A stretch of DNA of 64,000 bases from Stieleria neptunia (GTDB lineage Bacteria > Planctomycetota > Planctomycetia > Pirellulales > Pirellulaceae). The stretch spans positions 2,232,001 through 2,296,000 of the forward strand of contig NZ_CP037423.1 of NCBI RefSeq assembly GCF_007754155.1. The letters are read 5' to 3'. The translations under genes were made by a program, and so were the position numbers. Shown here piece after piece: positions 16,809 to 25,094 of the stretch. The notes beneath the pieces were generated by a model. It saw nothing but the letters and a program-made list of their open reading frames with translations, did not search any database and was not told the origin of the DNA. Every line of letters starts with the position of its first letter. Position 1 is the stretch's first letter.

Positions 16809-17744
16809 ATGAAAGTTTCAATCATCGGCGGCGGCGGATTAGTCGGTTCTTGTGCCGCGTATGCCTTGCAGTGCGGCGGTCTGGCCCGTGAAATCGCGCT
16901 GCTGGATGTGAACCAGGAATTGGCCGTCGGCCAAGCACTCGACTTGCAGCACGGCGGACCGAGTGTCGCCGACCAAACGATCGTCGGCGGCGGTTATGAA
17001 CACATCCCCAGCAGCGATGTGATCTGCATCACCGCGGGACTGCGCCGCAAGCCGGACGAGTCGCGATTGGATTTGATCAATCGCAACACCGATTTGTTCG
17101 TCCAGATTCTCAACGACGTCAAAGCGGCGGGACCGAAGCCGACCGCGATCGTCTTGGTGGTCAGCAACCCGGTCGACATCTTGACCTACGTCGCCGCCCA
17201 GAAACTGGGGCTACCGGAAAACCAAGTCATCGGTTTGGGCACCCAGCTGGACACGATCCGATTCTGTGCGTTGATTGCCGAGCAGCTCAAATCGCCGCCG
17301 ACGCAGACCCGCGCCTTGATCTTGGGCGAGCACGGTGAGTCGATGGTGCCGGTTTGGAGCAGTGCGACGATCGCGGGACTGCCGTTGGACAAGTACCCCG
17401 GTTGGTCGCCGACGCTGGCGACGCAACTGTTCACGCGGACCCGCGGCAGCGGCGCCGAAGTGATCAAACGCAAGGGCGGAGCCGGCTTTGCGGTCGGTAT
17501 TGCGATTCGCGATGTGATCGACGCGGTGATTCTGGATCAACGCCGTGTGCTCCCGGTCAGCAGTGTCCAACGCGGCTGTTTCGGTGTTCGTGATGTCGCC
17601 CTGTCGGTCCCCACGGTCGTCGGCCGAACGGGCGTCGTCGATCGGATGGAAATCGATCTGTGGCCGAAAGAGGTCCAAGGCATGCGTGCCAGTGGCGCCG
17701 CCCTCCGCAAGACCCTCGATGTGGTCCTGAAACGCATCCGCTGA
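16809..17744 (+). CDS. Malate/lactate dehydrogenase family protein of the microcompartment locus
   Basis: NAD-dependent 2-hydroxyacid dehydrogenase, 311 residues. Seen: [10 protein letters not shown] (Rossmann), the coenzyme Asp in [26 protein letters not shown] and the catalytic His175 in [10 protein letters not shown]. The substrate-selecting loop reads [12 protein letters not shown]; aligned with lactate dehydrogenase (NQKPGET) the key Gln position is Arg80, the residue typical of malate dehydrogenases. So malate/oxaloacetate may be preferred over lactate, by inference. Its likely job is NAD+/NADH balance or oxidation of the end product. No encapsulation peptide is seen, so it may be cytosolic. 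It is the last gene of the operon, behind a REP-like hairpin. Confidence 0.88.
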   Translation: MKVSIIGGGGLVGSCAAYALQCGGLAREIALLDVNQELAVGQALDLQHGGPSVADQTIVGGGYEHIPSSDVICITAGLRRKPDESRLDLINRNTDLFVQILNDVKAAGPKPTAIVLVVSNPVDILTYVAAQKLGLPENQVIGLGTQLDTIRFCALIAEQLKSPPTQTRALILGEHGESMVPVWSSATIAGLPLDKYPGWSPTLATQLFTRTRGSGAEVIKRKGGAGFAVGIAIRDVIDAVILDQRRVLPVSSVQRGCFGVRDVALSVPTVVGRTGVVDRMEIDLWPKEVQGMRASGAALRKTLDVVLKRIR

Positions 17745-17766
17745 GCCACGCAGCTCCCACGGTCCC

Positions 17767-17905
17767 CCTCGTTCCAAGGCTCCGCCATCCCGCTCGTTCC
17801 AAGGCTCCGCCTTGGAACGCAATGTCCCTGTGGCTCTGCCACGCGCGGCTTGTGGTCGCCAGGCGGAGCCTCCGAAACCGCGTGTCCCCAGGCGGAGCCT
17901 GGGAA
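17767..17905. repeat. REP-like palindrome cluster after the microcompartment operon
   Basis: GTTCCAAGGCTCCGCC occurs twice, the second as a full hairpin CGTTCCAAGG/CCTTGGAACG (17795-17819). Then AGGCGGAGCCT occurs in two forms, the last inside CCCAGGCGGAGCCTGGGA. Same family as 6562-6586. It may also terminate the operon. A frame running through it (from 17660) is not a gene. Confidence 0.75.
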
Positions 17906-17998
17906 CAAGTGGGGCACACGCTTCTTCCCGAAATCACGCCTCTGCACTACGCTATCGGTCCTCCCGATTTGACCGTATTTTCTCACAGAGGCCTCCTG

Positions 17999-18994
17999 AT
18001 GGCTTTGTATGACGTTTTTGGTGTCGGTAACGCGCTGGTTGATATTCAGGCACGTGTGGACGACGCGCTGTTACGCGAGCTATCACTCGACAAGGGGATC
18101 ATGACGCTTGTCGACGACGAACAACAATCCGGCGTGCTCAGCCGTCTCGATGGACGCCCGCTGAATCGCTGTGCCGGTGGTTCGGCCGCCAACACCATCG
18201 TCGCCTTGGCCGAATTCGGCGGAGCGGCGGGCTACATCGGCAAGGTCGGCAGCGACGCGATCGGCGATTTCTTTTTGAAAGACATGAGCGACCTGGGCGT
18301 GTCGATCCAAGTCACGCCGGCGGACCAGCCGACGGGCACCTGCGCGGTGCTGATCACCGATGATGCCCAGCGAACGATGCTGACCAACCTGGCCGCCTCG
18401 ACCAGCCTGGGCCCGGACGACATCGACGAGCACAAGATCGCCAGCTCCAAGTACGTCTACGTCGAAGGCTATCTGCTGACCGGCGAAACCACCAAAGCGG
18501 CCGCCTACAAGGCGTTCGAACTGGCGAAAAAACATGATGTCAAAGTCGCCTTCACAGCCTCCGACCCGTTCCTGGTCAACTTGATCCGCGATGAGATCTG
18601 GGATCTGATCACCGGCCCGGTCGACTTGTTCTTCTGCAACGAAGAGGAAGCCAAGTCGCTGACCGGCGAGACCGACGCGTTGCGGTGTGCCGTCAAGATT
18701 CACGAACACTGCGAAAACGTGGCGCTGACGTTGGGCGGCAAAGGGTCGATCGTGATGCACGGCGGCGAAGAGTTCCCGATCGAAGGCGTGAAAGTCGATG
18801 CGGTCGACACCACCGGTGCCGGTGACATGTACGCCGGTGCGATGCTGTACGGGATCACCAGCGGCTTGGATTGGCGAACGGCGGGACACCTGGCGTCACA
18901 CGCCGCCGCTCGAGTCGTTTCGCAACTGGGCGCCCGGTTGGATCGCAAATTCACCAAGGAAGAAATCGAGGACCTCAGTCGATTGACCGATTAA
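17999..18994 (+). CDS. PfkB-family kinase, probable adenosine kinase
   Basis: 331 residues from ATG 17999; an open extension to 17660 crosses repeats and lacks homology. N-terminal [16 protein letters not shown], then [17 protein letters not shown], the ribokinase-fold signature, and the C-terminal active site [16 protein letters not shown] with the catalytic Asp. The opening and the overall length resemble bacterial adenosine kinases (phosphorylation of adenosine to AMP for salvage) more than ribokinase or fructokinase, but the family is hard to split by eye. It sits 45 bases before proS on the same strand, so it may be co-transcribed with it, and it is separated from the microcompartment operon by REP-like repeats. 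Confidence 0.85.
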   Translation: MALYDVFGVGNALVDIQARVDDALLRELSLDKGIMTLVDDEQQSGVLSRLDGRPLNRCAGGSAANTIVALAEFGGAAGYIGKVGSDAIGDFFLKDMSDLGVSIQVTPADQPTGTCAVLITDDAQRTMLTNLAASTSLGPDDIDEHKIASSKYVYVEGYLLTGETTKAAAYKAFELAKKHDVKVAFTASDPFLVNLIRDEIWDLITGPVDLFFCNEEEAKSLTGETDALRCAVKIHEHCENVALTLGGKGSIVMHGGEEFPIEGVKVDAVDTTGAGDMYAGAMLYGITSGLDWRTAGHLASHAAARVVSQLGARLDRKFTKEEIEDLSRLTD

Positions 18995-19039
18995 CTGAGT
19001 GAAGGAATTTTTCTCGTTCCCTGACAATTCTGATCTGAT

Positions 19040-20551
19040 ATGGCCAAAGCCCCCAAGACCGCGATCTCTCCCACCCGCGCCGACGATTACCCGGAGTGGT
19101 ACCAGCAAGTCATCAAGGCAGCCGACCTGGCGGAAAATTCGCCGGTCCGCGGTTGCATGGTGATCAAACCCTGGGGCTACCAGCTCTGGGAAAACATGCA
19201 GCGCGCCTTGGACGACATGTTCAAAGCGACCGGGCACCAGAACGCCTACTTTCCGCTGTTCATTCCGATGAGCTTCTTGGAAAAGGAAGCCGAGCACGTC
19301 GAAGGGTTTGCCAAAGAGTGCGCCGTCGTCACCCACCATCGTTTGGAACCCGATCCCGAAGGCGGGTTGCGACCGGCCGGCCAGTTGGAAGAACCGTTGA
19401 TCGTCCGGCCGACCAGTGAAACGATCATCGGCGCGACGTACGCTAAATGGGTCCAAAGCTATCGCGACCTGCCGATTCTGATCAACCAATGGGCCAACGT
19501 CGTCCGTTGGGAAATGCGAACACGTATGTTCCTGCGGACCGCCGAGTTTCTCTGGCAAGAAGGACACACGGTCCATGCCACCGACACCGAAGCGATCGAA
19601 GAAACCGAGCGGATGATCAACGTCTACGCCGACTTTGCACGCAACTGGATGGCGATGCCGGTCACGATCGGCGCCAAAACCGCGGGCGAGCGATTTCCCG
19701 GTGCCGTCGAAACGCTTTCGATCGAAGCGATGATGCAAGACCGCAAAGCGCTGCAAGCCGGCACCAGCCACTTCCTGGGCCAAAACTTTTCCAAAGCGCA
19801 AGAGATTGTGTTCCAAAGCGAATCGGGATCACGCGAGTACGCTTGGACGACGTCGTGGGGTGTTTCGACACGATTGGTCGGCGCCCTGATCATGACGCAC
19901 AGCGACGACGACGGATTTGTGTTGCCGCCAAAACTGGCGCCGATCCACGTTGTGATTCTGCCGATCTACAAAGACGACTCGCGTAGCGCCGTGATGGAAT
20001 ACATCCACGCCTTGCGCGATGCATTGCGAGCCCAATCCTACGACGGGGTGCCGGTGCGCGTCGAAATCGACGACCGCGACATGCGCGGTGGCGAAAAGAA
20101 ATGGCATCACGTCAAACGGGGCGTCCCGATCCGCTTGGAAGTCGGACCCAAAGACATGGAAAAGAACTCGGTCTTCATGGGACGACGCGACCAGCCCAAG
20201 AGCGTCGGCATGGACCGTAACGAATTGGTCGCGACCATCGGAACACTGCTCGGCGAGATTCAACAATCGCTCTACGATCGCGCCGATCAGTTGCGAATCG
20301 AAAACACGGTCACGATCACCAACGAAGCCGATTTCCGTGATTTCTTCACGCCCAAAAATGCGGGCAACCCGGAGATCCATGGCGGATTTGCGATGTGTCA
20401 TTTCGCCGACGAAGCGAGTATCGACGCGTTGTTGAAAGAGTTAAAGGTGACGATCCGTTGTGTGCCGAGCGAAAACAACGACACACCGGGCACGTGCTTC
20501 GCGACCGGCAAGCCCGCGGAGAAACAGGCGATCTTTGCCAAGGCGTATTAG
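19040..20551 (+). CDS. proS: Prolyl-tRNA synthetase (eukaryote/archaea-like form)
   Basis: Attaches proline to tRNA-Pro. 503 residues, a class II synthetase: motif 1 around GCMVIKPWGYQLWENMQ, motif 2 in QWANVVRWEMRTRMFLRTAEF with LWQEGHT, and motif 3 in TTSWGVSTRLVGALIMTHSD. The short length without a large insertion between motifs 2 and 3, and the C-terminal extension ending in KAY, mark the archaeal/eukaryote-type ProRS, which lacks the editing insertion of E. coli ProRS (about 570 residues). The anticodon-binding domain begins at APIHVVILPIYK. It is preceded by the adenosine-kinase-like gene and followed by a strong hairpin. Confidence 0.95.
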   Translation: MAKAPKTAISPTRADDYPEWYQQVIKAADLAENSPVRGCMVIKPWGYQLWENMQRALDDMFKATGHQNAYFPLFIPMSFLEKEAEHVEGFAKECAVVTHHRLEPDPEGGLRPAGQLEEPLIVRPTSETIIGATYAKWVQSYRDLPILINQWANVVRWEMRTRMFLRTAEFLWQEGHTVHATDTEAIEETERMINVYADFARNWMAMPVTIGAKTAGERFPGAVETLSIEAMMQDRKALQAGTSHFLGQNFSKAQEIVFQSESGSREYAWTTSWGVSTRLVGALIMTHSDDDGFVLPPKLAPIHVVILPIYKDDSRSAVMEYIHALRDALRAQSYDGVPVRVEIDDRDMRGGEKKWHHVKRGVPIRLEVGPKDMEKNSVFMGRRDQPKSVGMDRNELVATIGTLLGEIQQSLYDRADQLRIENTVTITNEADFRDFFTPKNAGNPEIHGGFAMCHFADEASIDALLKELKVTIRCVPSENNDTPGTCFATGKPAEKQAIFAKAY

Positions 20552-20635
20552 GGCCCGGGCAGCGTTTCGTTTTAGGGTGCCGCGGAAACGGGTCAGGCTG
20601 TAACTTGCGGAACGATGAAACGATTACTGGGCCCG

Positions 20636-20700
20636 CGGATGGCAGCGCGAACCCACGGATTTTTTGCACTCTGTCATCCGTGGGTTCGCGCTGCCATCCG
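20636..20700. terminator. Perfect 25-bp hairpin between convergent genes
   Basis: Arms 20636-20660 (core GCAGCGCGAACCCACGGAT) and 20676-20700 pair without mismatch around a 15-base loop beginning with five T. It lies between proS and the convergent carboxypeptidase-regulatory-like gene, so it can serve both strands. Stem length exceeds normal terminators; a REP-like repeat is an alternative. Confidence 0.65.
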
Positions 20701-20753
20701 TGGGTATTCTTTTCGGTGGTTAGCGTGTGAAATCGCTGGCACGACGCCGCGTC

Positions 20754-22124
20754 TCACTTCGCCGTCAGCTTGACGTGGTGCTGGTCCTTGCCCTTGATGT
20801 GGACCGTTGCCGGATCCGTCCGATCGGCGCTGCGGCCGGGATTCGGTTTGCCGCTGACGACGTAGTCGCCCGGTGGGACGTTTTTGAACGTGTAGCTGCC
20901 GTCAGCACCGATGTTGGCCGAACCACCCCAACTGCCCACCGGTGCCCCCTTGGCCGAATCGATCCCGGCCTCATCGATTTCCACGATGTACTTCGATGTC
21001 ACCGGTTGGCCGTCGGCGGTCGCGACGGACACCTTGACCGTTCCAGTCGGCTGCAACGTCAGAACGATCGGTGACTCGGCGGTATCGTGTTGGTTCAACA
21101 CCGAGTTGTAGTAGTAGCCTTGGGTTCGGCTGCTGAGCTTGAGTTTGCCGTGGGGCACGTCGGTGACCACAAACTCGCCAGACGCGTCCGATGTGTATTG
21201 ATGTTCCCCGGCGACGCGATAGAAATTCCCCGAGCGATCGAGGCAGACTGCGACTCGGATCTCGACACCTTCGAGTGGTTGGCCTTGGTCATCGATCACA
21301 CGCACGGGAACCTCGGCGGCTTTGGCGAGCGTCACGTCCAGCCTTTTGAAGGTGGACTTTGTGAAGCGATGGTAGTATTTGTCTTTCGATGCAAATCCGC
21401 GGGCGGCGACCACGACTCGATGGGTGCCGGCAGGGATTTGGGACGCCAGAAATGCCCCTTCGGCGTCGCTCGATGCCGTGACTTGATCCGCATCCTTGCC
21501 GATCGTGATCGTCGCTCCGGCGATCGCGGCCCCGTCGGAATCATGGATGTGGCCCTTGAGCGCGGCACCTTGATCGGTCGAGAGTCCATTGGATTCCAAG
21601 CGTTCATCGACCACCGTCAGCGTCGGCGGAATGGTCAGCGACTTCCACTCGATCCGATCGCTCACGTGAACGACCAGTTCGGTCTTGGGGCCGTCTCCTT
21701 CTTCCCCCGGTGGCAACAGGCCCGCTTTGGCGTCTCGCAGTTGCTGCCAGTTGGACGGCCGCCAAACCACGAATTGCCAGTCGATCGTATGCTGCTTCGT
21801 TTTGTCGGTGATGTTCAGCCAGAAACTCGTTTGAACGCCGCTGCGAACGATCAACTGCTTGCGAGGCGATTTGACCTGGGCAAACAGGTCGATGGCCGAT
21901 TGCAGATCGCTTGTCGTGCCGGAGTACTCGAAGTGATACTGACCACCGCCGAAGGGCGGCCCTTCCCACCAAGCGATTCGGGTTTTTAAATTTGCCAGCG
22001 GCAGCGAGCCGTCCGGTAGCCCCGTGGGCTTGACGGGCTCGTCTTTGCCGCCGGTGATCAACGCCGACGCGGGCGCCGCCATTGCGACAAGCAAACCGAA
22101 TGCGATCAGAAAAATTCGAAGCAT
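20754..22124 (-). CDS. Exported protein with carboxypeptidase-regulatory-like beta-sandwich domains
   Basis: 456 residues from ATG 22124, chosen because GGAG lies six bases upstream and the next residues form a signal peptide (LRIFLIAFGLLVAMAAPASA). The 72-residue extension to 22340 runs into repeats. After an N-terminal domain of roughly 180 residues, at least two CarboxypepD_reg/Cna-B-like modules follow, recognisable by GHIHDSDGAAIAGATITIG with GAFLASQIPAGTHRVVVAARGF, then VRVIDDQGQPLEGVEI with GEFVVTDVPHGKLKL, and a last one ending YTFKNVPPGDYVVSG. Such modules are usual in exported planctomycete proteins and bind or stabilise rather than catalyse. No catalytic motif is visible. It is transcribed towards proS. 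Function unknown. Confidence 0.78.
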   Translation of the reverse strand: MLRIFLIAFGLLVAMAAPASALITGGKDEPVKPTGLPDGSLPLANLKTRIAWWEGPPFGGGQYHFEYSGTTSDLQSAIDLFAQVKSPRKQLIVRSGVQTSFWLNITDKTKQHTIDWQFVVWRPSNWQQLRDAKAGLLPPGEEGDGPKTELVVHVSDRIEWKSLTIPPTLTVVDERLESNGLSTDQGAALKGHIHDSDGAAIAGATITIGKDADQVTASSDAEGAFLASQIPAGTHRVVVAARGFASKDKYYHRFTKSTFKRLDVTLAKAAEVPVRVIDDQGQPLEGVEIRVAVCLDRSGNFYRVAGEHQYTSDASGEFVVTDVPHGKLKLSSRTQGYYYNSVLNQHDTAESPIVLTLQPTGTVKVSVATADGQPVTSKYIVEIDEAGIDSAKGAPVGSWGGSANIGADGSYTFKNVPPGDYVVSGKPNPGRSADRTDPATVHIKGKDQHHVKLTAK

Positions 22125-22311
22125 GGTCATCTCCATCGATTGTCCGCCGATGCCGGTCGCCGGGGGCTGCCGCGACAGGGCGATCCGCAGCTTGAAACAG
22201 GGTGCGCCACCCGGTGAGGGTTGGCAAACGACACCTCGCCCCCCGTTCATTGGACGTTCCCATGCTGGTTTTCTTAGGCCAGTTGTTGCGTAATTCAAAG
22301 ATTCACCGCGC

Positions 22312-22475
22312 GGGGACATGGCACCAGCTCCAAATTGCAAGCATCACCGCACGGGGACATGGCACGAGCTCCAAATTGCAAGCATCACCGCACGGGGACA
22401 TGGCACGAGCTCCAAATTGCAAGCATCACCGCACGGGGACATGGCACAAGCTCCAAATTGCAAGCATCGCAAGCG
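22312..22475. repeat. 41-bp tandem repeat, four copies
   Basis: Units start at 22312, 22353, 22394 and 22435, each opening with GGGGACATGGCAC and containing CTCCAAATTGCAAGCAT. There are only one or two differences between copies. The opening is nearly the complement of GTGCCCTGTCCCC found downstream. Confidence 0.95.
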
Positions 22476-22710
22476 TTGAAACCTCGGAATTGACTGCAAA
22501 TCAATTCCCTGCGACTTCAATGGTGCCCTGTCCCCGCCACCCTTGATGGTGCCCTGTCCCCGCCACCCTTGGGGACAGACCCTCGGCACGGGGACATGAC
22601 CCTCGGCACGGGGACATGGCACAAACTCCAAATTGCAAGCATTGCAAGCGTTGTAACCTCGGAATTGACTGCAAATCAATTCCCTGCGACGTCAATGGTG
22701 CCCTGTCCCC
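22454..22710. repeat. 82-bp duplication with internal hairpin
   Basis: 22454-22535 and 22629-22710 are identical except for three bases. Each holds GGAATTGA-ctgcaaa-TCAATTCC, an 8-bp stem, and ends in GGTGCCCTGTCCCC. The spacer repeats GGCACGGGGACATG twice. The whole looks like a mosaic of REP/BIME-type units. Confidence 0.92.
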
Positions 22711-22784
22711 GGTGGGCGAGGTGCCCTGTCCCCGGTGGGCGAGGTGCCCTGTCCCCGGTGGGCGAGGTGTGTCCCCGGTGGGCG
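22698..22784. repeat. 23-bp tandem repeat, four copies
   Basis: GTGCCCTGTCCCCGGTGGGC begins at 22698, 22721 and 22744, with a shortened form at 22767. It ends the composite array between the exported protein gene and the lipoprotein gene. Not CRISPR: there are no unique spacers. Confidence 0.93.
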
Positions 22785-22898
22785 GTGAGGCCGGAACCGG
22801 ACTTGCCAGGGCCCGGTGAGACTCGTTAACAGTGACTGTTCACGCCGGAGTGCCGGTTGCCGCTCGATCTCCCACCGCTTCGCCTGCCTTTGCTCCAG

Positions 22899-23861
22899 AT
22901 GTTTCACGCTGTCGGATTTCAATGCCTGCTAGCAAAGCGGGGCCTGCTGGTCTCAAGCTTGATGGTTCTGGCCCTGTCCGGTTGCGGCACGACGCGTCAG
23001 TACGAGGCGACCGAGCAACTGGTCGTCAGTGATGCCGTCGATCGCGGCATCCAGCACATGGATTTTCGCCCCCTCTCGGGCCGCAAGGTCTACCTGGATT
23101 CGAGCTACCTGAGACAGGTCAAGAGTGTCGGGTTCGTCAACGCGGAATACGTGATCAGTGCCTTGCGTCAGCAAATCCTGGCCGCGGGCTGTCTGTTGCA
23201 GGACTCGGCCAACGAGTCCGACGTGATCATCGAAGCGAGAATCGGTGCGTTGGGGGCCGATGAGCATCAGGTGACGTACGGGATTCCGGAAAACAACTCG
23301 CTCAACAGCGCAGCCAACGTCATCCCGGGCGCCCCGACGATCCCGACGCTGCCCGAGATCTCCGTGGCCCGACGCGAGGCCCGCGAAGCCGCGGCCAAGA
23401 TCGCCGCCTTTGCCTACGACCGTGAAACTCGCAAACCGATTTGGCAATCCGGCGTTCGCCATTCAACCGCGACGGCAAAAAACACTTGGGTGATGGGGAT
23501 CGGGCCGTTTCAGGGAGGATCCATCCGAGAAAAGACCAAGCTGGTGGGGAGTGGCATTGCGTTCGGCCGACGCAGTCGAAACGCGTCGGTTTCCGAACAC
23601 TTTGAGCGCCCCTCGGTGGATTACACCGCCGAAACACGGTTCAACCAGGGATGGCCCGAATTCGGCGACGTCGGTGACGGCCATGCGATGATCGCGTCCA
23701 GTGAAGACTCCCAAGATGCAGCGATCCCGACGCCACCGGGACTGGAATCGTCGGAGAAGCCCGATGACAAACCGGAAAAGCCCAGCGACAAGCCCAGCGA
23801 CAAGCCGACGAAGGTGGCCAAGGCGCCCGATGACGCCAAGCCGAAGAAGCGACCGCGATGA
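22899..23861 (+). CDS. Putative lipoprotein (DUF6655-like)
   Basis: 320 residues from ATG 22899, which places the lipobox LALSGC with Cys at residue 29, a normal signal length; a TTG at 22857 is open but gives a long N-terminus. After the lipid-anchor comes TTRQYEATEQLVVSDAVDRG and DFRPLSGRKVYLDSSYL, which I associate with the planctomycete DUF6655 family, but from memory only. The middle (EARIGALGADEHQVTYGIPEN) may form a beta-domain. The C-terminus is low-complexity and charged, with repeated KPSD and KP units. It is likely anchored in a cell-envelope membrane. Role unknown. It follows the 22.3-22.8 kb repeat array and is convergent with the signal peptidase homologue. Confidence 0.7.
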   Translation: MFHAVGFQCLLAKRGLLVSSLMVLALSGCGTTRQYEATEQLVVSDAVDRGIQHMDFRPLSGRKVYLDSSYLRQVKSVGFVNAEYVISALRQQILAAGCLLQDSANESDVIIEARIGALGADEHQVTYGIPENNSLNSAANVIPGAPTIPTLPEISVARREAREAAAKIAAFAYDRETRKPIWQSGVRHSTATAKNTWVMGIGPFQGGSIREKTKLVGSGIAFGRRSRNASVSEHFERPSVDYTAETRFNQGWPEFGDVGDGHAMIASSEDSQDAAIPTPPGLESSEKPDDKPEKPSDKPSDKPTKVAKAPDDAKPKKRPR

Positions 23862-23901
23862 GATTTCGACGGATCGATTTCAACGGCGGAGATCCAGATT
23901 C

Positions 23902-23923
23902 CAAGTTTGAGATTTGAAACTTG
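23902..23923. terminator. Small hairpin between convergent genes
   Basis: CAAGTTT, eight-base loop, AAACTTG. It lies between the lipoprotein gene and the convergent signal peptidase homologue and could end both transcripts. The motif resembles the AAGTTTC array at 14403-14458. Confidence 0.45.
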
Positions 23924-23926
23924 AAC

Positions 23927-24979
23927 TCAGCCGCCCGGGTTCACGACGCAGCCTTCGATGGCGGCGCGTGGCAACGGGCCGAGGGCTCGGCTGTCGACGG
24001 AAACCGGAACGTTGTCTCCGACGACGAAGACTTCATCATTATCCAAGGTGATCGGATACTTCACGTTGCCACTGGGCCGATCGTCGCGATATTCGATTTC
24101 GCGATAAACGTGCAGCGTGTACCGCGACGCCTGTCGCCGGCCCAACTCGACGGCGATCGGGTGGGCCGCATCAAGCATTCCCCGCCGCTCGCTTTGTCCT
24201 GCGGTCCCGGGCGCGAGATCGGCAGCAAGGTCTTCCACGGCAACGGCCGCGGCATCGCGAAAGCGAGCCCAACCGGTGGTGGTTGTGGTTGAAACCATGG
24301 CGTGCTGGGCATCGAAAAAGAAGACGCGGAGAGGGGCAAGGGGGGCGGCGTCTTTGTCGCGTGCTCGAATCTCAACGACCAAGCGATCGACGGGATTGAG
24401 CACCCGTCGCACGGTCTCGTTGCTCGGGTAGTCGTCCATCACCGCTGTGATTCGGCCGGCTTGGTGGGGGTTGTGATGGCTGTAGACGAGACGGCTGGGA
24501 ACCGCAGCGTCACGGCTCCAGTGGTGCGGTTGCGAGCTGACCGGCACCAGCGCCGGAGACAGAAACTCGTCGGTGTCGCGCTCGGCGAGCCGATCTTCCA
24601 ACCGCTTCCCGCCGACGGTCAGCCTGCCCCCGACGCGATCCACGACGTCACCCCCGACGGCGGCGACCCGCTTGACGTGACGCTTGCCGCCCCAGCGGAT
24701 CGCCACGACATCGCCGATTTGCAGGGTGCGGCATTTGGCGATTTGGCAAACCTCGCCGTCGACCAACGTGGGTGCCATCGAGTCGCCGACGATCCGAAAC
24801 GGCGTTGTGATCAGGACGTTGCCGTCGGGGGGCGTGCCGGTGGGGGCGTCACCGGACGCCGTGCGGTGGGCGGATTGTTCGCCCCAATCATACGCAACGG
24901 AGAACAGGGCGACGACGATCGGCATCGTGACGACCAGGATCGCGACGACCGGCAGACTTCGACTGACGAGTGGTTTCAT
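23927..24979 (-). CDS. Signal peptidase I homologue with a large insertion
   Basis: 350 residues. One N-terminal membrane segment (about 8-30, LPVVAILVVTMPIVVALFSV). S26 boxes: GDSMAPTL with Ser67 as nucleophile, KRHVKRVAAVGGD with Lys103 as general base, and the C-terminal box EVFVVGDNVPVSVDSRALGPL. Between the Lys box and the C-terminal box lie about 190 residues, much longer than in a minimal enzyme, including charged and His-rich stretches (VSSQPHHW, VYSHHNPHQAG) and a DUF-like segment with RDKDAAPLAPLRVFFFD. Catalytic residues are intact, so it is probably active on the outer face of the cytoplasmic membrane, but its substrates may be special. It is a single gene, convergent with the lipoprotein gene and divergent from fabH. 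Confidence 0.85.
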   Translation of the reverse strand: MKPLVSRSLPVVAILVVTMPIVVALFSVAYDWGEQSAHRTASGDAPTGTPPDGNVLITTPFRIVGDSMAPTLVDGEVCQIAKCRTLQIGDVVAIRWGGKRHVKRVAAVGGDVVDRVGGRLTVGGKRLEDRLAERDTDEFLSPALVPVSSQPHHWSRDAAVPSRLVYSHHNPHQAGRITAVMDDYPSNETVRRVLNPVDRLVVEIRARDKDAAPLAPLRVFFFDAQHAMVSTTTTTGWARFRDAAAVAVEDLAADLAPGTAGQSERRGMLDAAHPIAVELGRRQASRYTLHVYREIEYRDDRPSGNVKYPITLDNDEVFVVGDNVPVSVDSRALGPLPRAAIEGCVVNPGG

Positions 24980-25094
24980 CGTGAAAGAGTATCACCTGAC
25001 GAGAAAAACGAGCCCCCGTTATACTCCGACGCGACCGCTCTACGTCGAACGAGCGTGATTTCTAGGATGCCTGTCGCGTGATGAAGACCCAGTG

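Noticed and set aside
17660..17998. N-terminal extension of the PfkB kinase
   Set aside because: Crosses the end of the dehydrogenase gene and REP-like repeats.
22312..22784. CRISPR array
   Set aside because: Repeats are directly tandem, of several unit lengths, with no unique spacers and no cas genes.
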